Source of the DNA: JAGNZR01 sp051652785
GTDB lineage: Bacteria; Fusobacteriota; Fusobacteriia; Fusobacteriales; Fusobacteriaceae
NCBI GenBank assembly: GCA_051652785.1
Contig: JBOFUX010000067.1
Coordinates: forward strand, 1 to 8,430
DNA: 8,430 bases
Direction of reading: 5' to 3'
Shown here: positions 1 through 5,586 of the stretch, one piece after another
Position numbering within the stretch: the first letter of the stretch is position 1
Layout: each line of letters begins with the position of its first letter
Program-made: the position numbers and the translations under genes
Notes under the pieces: model-generated
The model's database searches: none
Told to the model about the DNA's origin: nothing
What the model saw: only the letters and a program-made list of their open reading frames with translations

Positions 1-196
1 CTGTATTTATTGTTATTCCTCTTTCTCTTTCTTCTGGCGCTGCATCTATATTTGCAAAATCTACTTTCTTTGCTAATCCTAAATCTGATAATACTTTTGA
101 TATCGCCGCTGTTGTCGTTGTCTTTCCATGGTCTACGTGTCCTATTGTTCCTACGTTTACGTGGGGTTTACTTCTTTCAAATTTTTCTTTTGCCAT
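1..196 (-). CDS. tuf: Elongation factor Tu, N-terminal part, cut by window edge
   Basis: EF-Tu is the cytoplasmic GTPase that delivers aminoacyl-tRNA to the ribosomal A site. Only the first 65 codons are present; the gene continues beyond position 1. The translation begins MAKEKFERSKPHVNVGTIG and carries the G1 P-loop GHVDHGKT at about residues 19-26. It ends in the ERGITINT segment that forms the switch I (G2) region, which is essentially diagnostic of bacterial EF-Tu. The ATG at 194-196 is fixed by a TAGGAGG ribosome site at 204-210, seven bases upstream. It is the last gene of the rpsL-rpsG-fusA-tuf block and lies 118 bases after fusA. I found no convincing separate promoter in that gap, so co-transcription from the rpsL promoter is inferred. 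Confidence 0.97.
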   Translation of the reverse strand, partial: MAKEKFERSKPHVNVGTIGHVDHGKTTTTAAISKVLSDLGLAKKVDFANIDAAPEERERGITINT

Positions 197-256
197 TTTT
201 TTTCCTCCTAATATTATGTGTAATTTATTTAACTAAGTTATTATTTATATTATTAA

Positions 257-289
257 GAATCTAGGAAACTATTACTAGTTTCCTAATTC
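257..289 (-). other. Stem-loop in the fusA-tuf gap
   Basis: A perfect 9-bp inverted repeat pairs 262-270 with 277-285 around a 6-base loop. It extends by four more pairs (257-260 with 286-289) past a single bulged base at 261. It sits between the fusA stop and the tuf ribosome site. On the minus strand it is followed by a mixed A/T sequence rather than a run of T, so it is not a standard intrinsic terminator. It could be a weak attenuator, an RNA processing site or an mRNA stabiliser that adjusts tuf output. Its function is inference; the pairing is directly visible. Confidence 0.5.
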
Positions 290-314
290 AAATAATATTA
301 AATTATATATTATA

Positions 315-2396
315 TTACTTTCCTCTTTGCTCAGAAATTGCTTTTTGTACAGCTGCAGGAACTGGAGTATATTCTTCAAATTCCATAGAGTATGTTGCTC
401 TTCCTTGAGATTTAGATCTTAAATCAGTGGAGTATCCAAACATTTCGGATAATGGTACTTTACCAGTTACGATTCTTGCACCATTTCTTTCTGTCATATT
501 ACTAATCATCCCTCTTCTTGAGTTAAGGTCTCCAATTATGTCTCCCATATATTCTTCAGGAGTTGTAACTTCTACTTTAAATACTGGCTCAAGAATAACT
601 GGTTTACACTTTATAGCAGCTTGTTTAAGTGCCATTGAACCCGCAATTTTAAATGCCATCTCTGATGAATCTACCTCATGATATGAACCGTCATATAAAG
701 TTACCTTTACATCAACTAGTGGATATCCTGCAACAACTCCACCTTCAAGAGCTTCTCTTGCTCCTTTTTCTACAGCTGGAATATATTCTCTAGGAATTGC
801 TCCACCTGATATTTTATTAACAAATTCAAAATCTTTTCCTGGATTTGGCTCAAGAGTTATCTTAACGTGACCGTATTGACCTCTTCCTCCAGATTGTTTA
901 GCATATTTAACATCTTGATCTACCTTAGTTGTAATAGTTTCTCTATAAGCAACCTGAGGCTTTCCTACAGTAGATTCAACTTTAAACTCTCTTTTCATTC
1001 TATCAACTAGAATTTCTAAATGAAGTTCTCCCATTCCTGATATTATTGTTTGACCAGTTTCTTCATCAGTTTTAACTCTAAATGTAGGATCTTCTTCTGC
1101 TAATTTAGAAAGAGCTATTCCCATTTTTTCTTGGTCAGCCTTTGTCTTTGGTTCAACAGCAACTGAGATTACCGGTTCTGGAAAAACCATTCTTTCAAGA
1201 ATAATTGGCTTATCCATATCACATAATGTATCTCCAGTAGTTGTATCTTTAAGTCCTACTGCTGCAGCTATATCTCCACAGTAAACCATATCAATTTCTT
1301 CTCTTTTATTTGCATGCATTTGAAGAATTCTTCCCATTCTTTCTTTTTTATTTTTAGTAGAGTTAAGAACATAAGAACCTTTTTCTAATATTCCTGAATA
1401 AACTCTAAAAAATGATAATCTTCCAACAAATGGATCTGTCATTATTTTAAACGCTAAAGCTGAAAATGGAGCCGTATCGCTTACTTCTCTAGTCATTTCT
1501 AGTTCATCATTTTTAAGATCAGTTCCTTTTACAGCACCGATATCTAAAGGTGAAGGCATAAACTCTACTATTGAATCTAATAATGACTGAATTCCTTTAT
1601 TTTTAAAAGCAGTTCCGCAAGTTACTGGAACAACCATGTTAGTTATTGTTGCAATTCTTAAAGCTTTTTTTATTTCTGCAATAGAAATCTCTTCGCCCGC
1701 AAAGAATTTTTCCATTAAAGCGTCATCAGTTTCAACTATTGACTCTATCATGAAGTTTCTCATTTCTTCAGCTTGGGCTCTTAATTCTTCTCTAATTTCT
1801 CTAGTTTCAAAACTCTTTCCATCATCAGAAGCTAAAGGCCAAACAGTTTCTTTCATTTCTATCAAGTCTACTATTCCTTCAAATAAATCTTCAGCACCAA
1901 TTGGTAACTGAATAGGTACAGGGTTAGAACCTAATTTTGTTTTTATATCTCTAACACACATTTCAAAGTCTGCTCCAACTCTATCCATCTTATTAAAGAA
2001 GGCTAATCTTGGTACTCCATACTTATCTGCTTGTCTCCAAACCGTTTCAGATTGTGGCTGAACCCCGTCAACTGCTGAGAATACAGCAACTGCACCATCA
2101 AGTACTCTAAGGGATCTTTCAACCTCTACAGTGAAGTCCACGTGACCTGGTGTGTCTATTATATTTATTCTATGTTCTCTCCAGAAACATGTAGTGGCTG
2201 CAGAAGTAATTGTTATACCTCTTTCCTGCTCTTGCTCCATCCAGTCCATTGTAGCGGCACCTTCATGTACCTCTCCAATTTTATGCTCTACTCCTGTATA
2301 GAATAATATTCTTTCAGTTGTAGTAGTTTTTCCTGCATCAATGTGAGCCATTATTCCTACGTTTCTAGTCATATCTAACGATACTTTTCTAGCCAT
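315..2396 (-). CDS. fusA: Elongation factor G
   Basis: EF-G is the cytoplasmic translocation GTPase, and with ribosome recycling factor it also helps split ribosomes. The 693-residue length is normal for the family. All G motifs are intact: AHIDAGKT at residues 17-24, RGITIT at 59-64, DTPGHVDF at 81-88 and NKMD at 135-138. Domain II follows, then the domain III segment GMGELHLEI, then domain IV with the DGSYHEVDSSEMAFK tip segment, and a C-terminal domain V ending near EEYTPVPAAVQKA. The first ATG is preceded by AGGAGG at 2406-2411, nine bases upstream, so the later Met9 is not needed. The gene lies 30 bases after rpsG and before tuf, the classical str operon position. I see no frameshift or missing motif. 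Phe88 and the His of GELHLE, positions that matter for fusidic acid in other species, look wild-type. Confidence 0.99.
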   Translation of the reverse strand: MARKVSLDMTRNVGIMAHIDAGKTTTTERILFYTGVEHKIGEVHEGAATMDWMEQEQERGITITSAATTCFWREHRINIIDTPGHVDFTVEVERSLRVLDGAVAVFSAVDGVQPQSETVWRQADKYGVPRLAFFNKMDRVGADFEMCVRDIKTKLGSNPVPIQLPIGAEDLFEGIVDLIEMKETVWPLASDDGKSFETREIREELRAQAEEMRNFMIESIVETDDALMEKFFAGEEISIAEIKKALRIATITNMVVPVTCGTAFKNKGIQSLLDSIVEFMPSPLDIGAVKGTDLKNDELEMTREVSDTAPFSALAFKIMTDPFVGRLSFFRVYSGILEKGSYVLNSTKNKKERMGRILQMHANKREEIDMVYCGDIAAAVGLKDTTTGDTLCDMDKPIILERMVFPEPVISVAVEPKTKADQEKMGIALSKLAEEDPTFRVKTDEETGQTIISGMGELHLEILVDRMKREFKVESTVGKPQVAYRETITTKVDQDVKYAKQSGGRGQYGHVKITLEPNPGKDFEFVNKISGGAIPREYIPAVEKGAREALEGGVVAGYPLVDVKVTLYDGSYHEVDSSEMAFKIAGSMALKQAAIKCKPVILEPVFKVEVTTPEEYMGDIIGDLNSRRGMISNMTERNGARIVTGKVPLSEMFGYSTDLRSKSQGRATYSMEFEEYTPVPAAVQKAISEQRGK

Positions 2397-2426
2397 CTAA
2401 ATATTCCTCCTAGTGGTTACTATAAT

Positions 2427-2897
2427 TTAAACTCTGTAATGTGCGAAAGCTCTATTAGCCTCTGCCATTTTATAAGTATCTTCTTTTTTTCTTATAGTAG
2501 AACCGTCATTATTTGACGCTGCTATTAATTCAGCTGCTAATTTTTCTATCATTCCATATTCTTTTCTTGCTCTAGTATTTTTTACTAACCATCTTAATGC
2601 AAGTGTTTGTTGTCTTTCTACTCTTACTTCAATCGGAACTTGATAAGTAGCTCCTCCAATTCTTTTAGATCTAACTTCTACTTGTGGCTTAATGTTTTCT
2701 AAAGCTTGTTTGAATACATCATATCCCTCTTTCCCAGTTTTTTCTTTAATTAAATCCATTGCTGAATAAAATATACCTTCTATGATTGATTTTTTTCCGT
2801 CTACCATGAATGCATTTAATGTTTTAGTTACAACTTTATCTGAGTATCTTGAATCTGGTAATACGTCTCTTTTTTCTGCTGCTCTTCTTCTTGACAT
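2427..2897 (-). CDS. rpsG: 30S ribosomal protein S7
   Basis: S7 binds the 3' major domain of 16S rRNA, nucleates assembly of the 30S head and lines the E-site tRNA path. The 156-residue length is typical. It opens MSRRRAAEKRDVLPDSRYSD, a standard bacterial S7 N-terminus. The family core with DGKK (residues 33-36) and the GGATYQVPIEV beta-hairpin (residues 81-91) are recognisable, and it ends in the conserved AFAHYRV. The ribosome site AGGGAGGTG lies just upstream of the ATG at 2895-2897. It is 20 bases downstream of rpsL and 30 bases upstream of fusA, so translation is probably coupled within one transcript. In E. coli S7 represses its own operon by binding the rpsL-rpsG gap; this gap is very short, and I do not see a comparable structured target in it. 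Confidence 0.99.
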   Translation of the reverse strand: MSRRRAAEKRDVLPDSRYSDKVVTKTLNAFMVDGKKSIIEGIFYSAMDLIKEKTGKEGYDVFKQALENIKPQVEVRSKRIGGATYQVPIEVRVERQQTLALRWLVKNTRARKEYGMIEKLAAELIAASNNDGSTIRKKEDTYKMAEANRAFAHYRV

Positions 2898-2917
2898 TTT
2901 ATTGCACCTCCCTATTA

Positions 2918-3286
2918 TTATGCTTTTTTAGTTCCATATTTTGATCTTGATTGCTTTCTTTTTGCTACTCCAGCAGTATCTAAAGCTCCTCTAATAACTT
3001 TATATCTAACTCCTGGTAAATCTTTTGTTCTTCCACCTCTTGCAAGAATGATTGAGTGTTCTTGTAAGTTATGTCCTTCTCCTGGAATATAACAAGTAAC
3101 TTCGATTCCATTAGTTAACTTTACTCTGGCAACTTTTCTCAAAGCCGAGTTTGGTTTTTTAGGTGTAGATGTATAAACTCTTACACAAACTCCTCTTCTT
3201 TGTGGATTACCTTGTAACGCTGGTGATTTGCTTGCTTCTTTAAGAACTTTTCTTCCGTTCTTTACTAATTGGTTTAAAGTAGGCAT
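2918..3286 (-). CDS. rpsL: 30S ribosomal protein S12
   Basis: S12 sits at the decoding centre of the 30S subunit and influences accuracy. At 122 residues it has the usual length of the short bacterial form. It starts MPTLNQLVKNGRK and contains the conserved TPKKPNSALRK loop (residues 41-51) and the GGRTKDLPGVRYK loop (residues 84-96). Lys43 and Lys88, where streptomycin-resistance changes occur in other bacteria, are the wild-type lysines. Asp89, the residue methylthiolated by RimO in some species, is present. The ATG at 3284-3286 is preceded by AAGGAGGG at about 3291-3298. It is the first gene of the str operon, about 45 bases downstream of the predicted transcription start of the consensus promoter. 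Confidence 0.99.
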   Translation of the reverse strand: MPTLNQLVKNGRKVLKEASKSPALQGNPQRRGVCVRVYTSTPKKPNSALRKVARVKLTNGIEVTCYIPGEGHNLQEHSIILARGGRTKDLPGVRYKVIRGALDTAGVAKRKQSRSKYGTKKA

Positions 3287-3336
3287 TTTACCCTCCTTTT
3301 CTAAATTTTTATTTTATAAATTATTATAACTGAAGT

Positions 3337-3365
3337 ATTATAATTGTTTTAATTAAAAATGTCAA
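3337..3365 (-). promoter_or_regulatory. Perfect sigma-70-type promoter of the str operon
   Basis: On the minus strand TTGACA (3360-3365) is followed after exactly 17 bases by TATAAT (3337-3342), a full consensus match in both boxes and in spacing. The predicted start is near 3330, giving an untranslated leader of about 44 bases before rpsL. Upstream, 3366-3391 is almost pure A/T with homopolymer tracts, resembling an UP element. An 8-bp inverted repeat (AAAAATGT at 3355-3362 with ACATTTTT at 3384-3391) overlaps the -35 box. Very high expression is expected for this operon, which fits. The 240-base gap 3287-3526 otherwise holds only a possible upstream promoter and weak stem-loops; no open frame of note was seen. 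Confidence 0.85.
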
Positions 3366-3451
3366 TAATTTATTTTTAAAAAAACATTTTTATGACTGAC
3401 AAAATAATACACAGTATGGATATCTTACACAAGACAATCTACATACTTTAC

Positions 3452-3479
3452 ATTATATCATAATTAATATGAAATACAA
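3452..3479 (-). promoter_or_regulatory. Possible second, upstream str promoter with extended -10
   Basis: On the minus strand TGATATAAT (3452-3460) is an extended -10 element with a perfect TATAAT, preceded at 16 bases by TTGTAT (3474-3479), a 3-of-6 match to the -35 consensus. Transcription would begin near 3445 and read into rpsL. The region is so A/T-rich that chance matches are expected, so this is tentative; the TGn extension is the main support. A transcript from here would carry a loose inverted repeat (3413-3418 with 3442-3447) ahead of the main promoter. Confidence 0.35.
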
Positions 3480-3526
3480 TATTTATTTCAATGGTATATT
3501 TTTTTTAAATTTTTTATATGATTTAT

Positions 3527-5422
3527 TTATTTTTTCATTTCTAATTCTTTTTCTAGTTTTTCCCATTCTTCAAGGATTTTAAATATTTGACTATCGTATA
3601 ATTCTATTTCTTTTTGAATAGTTAAAATTTTTTCTAAATCATTTATTTCTCCTGCGTAATTATATTCTTTTTCTTTTATATTTTTAATTTTTTCTATTTT
3701 TTCTAAATCAATTTCTAAACTTTCTAGTTTTTTTTCTAAATATTTTATTCTATTTGCTATTTTCTTTTGTTCTTCATAACTTTGTGAAGCAGTATTATCC
3801 TTTATTTTTTTTTCTCGTTGAGAAACATAAGCTTCATAATCACCTTTAAACAGAGTTGCTCCTTCTTTATTAATTTCATAGATACTGTTTACTGTACTTT
3901 CTAAAAAATATCTATCATGAGAAACAACTATAAGACTTCCTTCATATTCTTCAAGAGCTTCTTCTAAAATTTCTCGTGAATAAATATCCAAATGATTTGT
4001 GGGTTCATCAAATATGAGAAAATTTGGCTGACTTAATATTAATTTCATAAATTCAACTCTCGCTTTTTCCCCTCCACTTAAAAGAGATATCTTTTTATCA
4101 ACATCTTCATCTGTAAATAAAAATCCTCCTGCGAAAGTTCTAGCTTGCTCGTATGTTAATGGATGATGCTCCATCAATTCTTCAAGTACACTATTTCTAC
4201 CGTCTAAACTGTTATGATTTTGATCGTAATAGCCAATTTTCACTCTTTCTCCTAACATTAATGAACCTAAATTTTGCTTTTCTAAACCTGTTATGATTTT
4301 TAAAAGTGTAGATTTTCCAGCTCCATTTTTTCCTATTACTCCTATTCTATCCCCTTTATATATTTCCAAATTTAAGTTTGAAAATAATTTTAGTTCTTCA
4401 TAAGATTTTGAAAGATTTTCTATTTTAAGAACTCTATCTGCACTTGCATTCCCCACTTGAAATTTAAGTCTTATTTTTCTTATGGGAATTAAAGGATTCT
4501 CCATTTTTTCCATTCTATTTAATATTTTCTCTCTTCCTCTAGCCTGTTTACATTTTATTCCTGCTTTATATTTTCTTATGAACTCCTCTGTTTTTCTTAT
4601 TTTGTCTTGTTCTTTTTCAAAAGATTTTATTGCACCAGTTAAGTAAGCTTCTTTTTGAATTTTGTAATCGGTATAATTACCACTATAATAATGTAGCGTT
4701 TTTCCTTCCATTTCAAAAATTCTATTAGTTACATTATCTAAAAATAATACATCATGAGAAATTAAAATAAATGCTTTTTTATAATCTTTTAAAAAATTCT
4801 CTAACCACTCTATCGCGACTAAATCTAAATGATTTGTTGGTTCATCTAAAATTAATAGTTCTGGCTCTTCTAATAAAATTTTTCCTAGAGCTACTCTTGA
4901 AGCTTGACCTCCTGAAAGTTCTCCTATTTTATTGTTCCATATTTCTTCAGAAATTGAGAGTCCATTCAATATTTGCTTTACTTTATATTCTAAATTATAT
5001 CCTTCTTCCTGCTCATATTTTGATTGTAAAGTAGAAAGTTCTTCCATCAGTTCTTCATATTTATCTAAATTTAGATTTAATTCCTCTGCTAAACTTTGTA
5101 TTTTTTTATAATCTTCGTGAAGTTCTGAATAAACTTCCATAAGTTCATCAAAAATGCTATTACTTTCATTTAAATTAAAGTTTTGAGAAAGATAACCTAT
5201 TTTTAATCCATTCTTTTTTGAGATTATTCCTCGTTTTTTTGTATTTAAATCTATATCATCATCTTCTAATCCTAATATTATTTTAATAAGTGTAGTTTTT
5301 CCAGCTCCATTTACTCCTATTAAACCTATTTTATCTTTTTCATCTACAGCAAAATTTATATTTTTAAAAAGTTCGTCTCCTGCAAAATTTTTACTTATAT
5401 TATTAACGTGTAATATTGCCAT
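3527..5422 (-). CDS. ABC-F family ATP-binding protein, Uup/YdiF-like
   Basis: ABC-F proteins are soluble twin-ATPase proteins without membrane domains; characterised members bind the ribosomal E site and act on stalled or drug-bound ribosomes. From the preferred start (MAILHVNNISKNF) the protein has 631 residues. Domain 1 has Walker A GVNGAGKTT (36-44), LSGGQ (169-173) and DEPTNHLD (193-200). A charged linker at about 255-325 follows, matching the P-site tRNA interaction motif region. Domain 2 has GKNGAGKST (364-372), LSGGE (448-452) and DEPTNHLD (472-479). A Lys/Glu-rich coiled coil fills about 547-631, as in Uup and YdiF. Both sites look catalytically complete. The open frame extends 11 codons further to an ATG at 5455, but that ATG lacks a ribosome site and abuts a TATAAT box. 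The chosen ATG has GGGAGA just upstream. The exact subfamily, and whether it confers any antibiotic protection, cannot be decided. No clear terminator separates it from the str operon. Confidence 0.93.
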   Translation of the reverse strand: MAILHVNNISKNFAGDELFKNINFAVDEKDKIGLIGVNGAGKTTLIKIILGLEDDDIDLNTKKRGIISKKNGLKIGYLSQNFNLNESNSIFDELMEVYSELHEDYKKIQSLAEELNLNLDKYEELMEELSTLQSKYEQEEGYNLEYKVKQILNGLSISEEIWNNKIGELSGGQASRVALGKILLEEPELLILDEPTNHLDLVAIEWLENFLKDYKKAFILISHDVLFLDNVTNRIFEMEGKTLHYYSGNYTDYKIQKEAYLTGAIKSFEKEQDKIRKTEEFIRKYKAGIKCKQARGREKILNRMEKMENPLIPIRKIRLKFQVGNASADRVLKIENLSKSYEELKLFSNLNLEIYKGDRIGVIGKNGAGKSTLLKIITGLEKQNLGSLMLGERVKIGYYDQNHNSLDGRNSVLEELMEHHPLTYEQARTFAGGFLFTDEDVDKKISLLSGGEKARVEFMKLILSQPNFLIFDEPTNHLDIYSREILEEALEEYEGSLIVVSHDRYFLESTVNSIYEINKEGATLFKGDYEAYVSQREKKIKDNTASQSYEEQKKIANRIKYLEKKLESLEIDLEKIEKIKNIKEKEYNYAGEINDLEKILTIQKEIELYDSQIFKILEEWEKLEKELEMKK

Positions 5423-5455
5423 TTTTTCTCCCACTATACCATAATTATTTTGCAT

Positions 5456-5464
5456 ATTATAGCA
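5456..5464 (-). promoter_or_regulatory. Extended -10 promoter of the ABC-F gene
   Basis: The minus strand reads TGCTATAAT, a perfect TATAAT with the TGn extension. No good -35 is seen at the usual distance (TACCAT at best), which extended -10 promoters can tolerate. The predicted start near 5449 falls inside the longer open frame, giving a leader of about 27 bases before the ATG at 5422. This supports the shorter ABC-F protein. Confidence 0.5.
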
Positions 5465-5479
5465 TAATTTAGCCTTATA

Positions 5480-5495
5480 TGGTATTATATATAAT
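5480..5495 (+). promoter_or_regulatory. Candidate promoter of the phospholipase gene
   Basis: Two overlapping candidate -10 boxes lie here: TGGTATTAT (5480-5488, extended -10) and TATAAT (5490-5495). The best -35 for the latter is TTTAGC at 5468-5473, only a 3-of-6 match at 16 bases. They sit back to back with the ABC-F promoter, so the 5423-5541 interval is probably a divergent promoter region. The A/T-rich background makes the exact box uncertain. Confidence 0.35.
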
Positions 5496-5541
5496 ATTAT
5501 TTATTTAGTTTTAAATTTATATATTAAAAAATTATAAAATT

Positions 5542-5550
5542 AGGAGGTGG
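5542..5550 (+). promoter_or_regulatory. Strong Shine-Dalgarno with no standard start at normal distance
   Basis: AGGAGGTGG is an unusually complete match to the anti-Shine-Dalgarno sequence. No ATG, GTG or TTG follows at 5-12 bases. At nine bases after the GGAGG core there is an in-frame ATT (5557), which leads without a stop into the phospholipase frame. The first conventional alternative is TTG at 5587, far outside the normal spacing. This site therefore bears directly on the start of the next gene. Confidence 0.75.
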
Positions 5551-5586
5551 AAAGTAATTATATCTTTTTATTCCCAAGATTATTAC

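Noticed and set aside
10..264. 84-codon open frame on the plus strand, rich in Leu and Phe
   Set aside because: It is antisense to the start of tuf and its ribosome site. The hydrophobic composition is a by-product of reading A/T-rich coding DNA backwards.
302..307. TATAAT on the minus strand just after fusA, as a tuf promoter
   Set aside because: There is no matching -35 in the end of fusA, and such hexamers arise often by chance in this A/T-rich sequence.
427..681. Plus-strand open frame inside fusA
   Set aside because: It is a shadow of the EF-G gene with no ribosome site of its own; the same applies to the frame at 1636-1911.
3470..3490. 7-bp A/T-only stem after the ABC-F gene as its terminator
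   Set aside because: The stem is weak, and no T run follows it on the minus strand.
4771..5034. Plus-strand open frame opposite the ABC-F gene
   Set aside because: It is antisense to the first ATPase domain, has a Leu-rich low-complexity product and no ribosome site.
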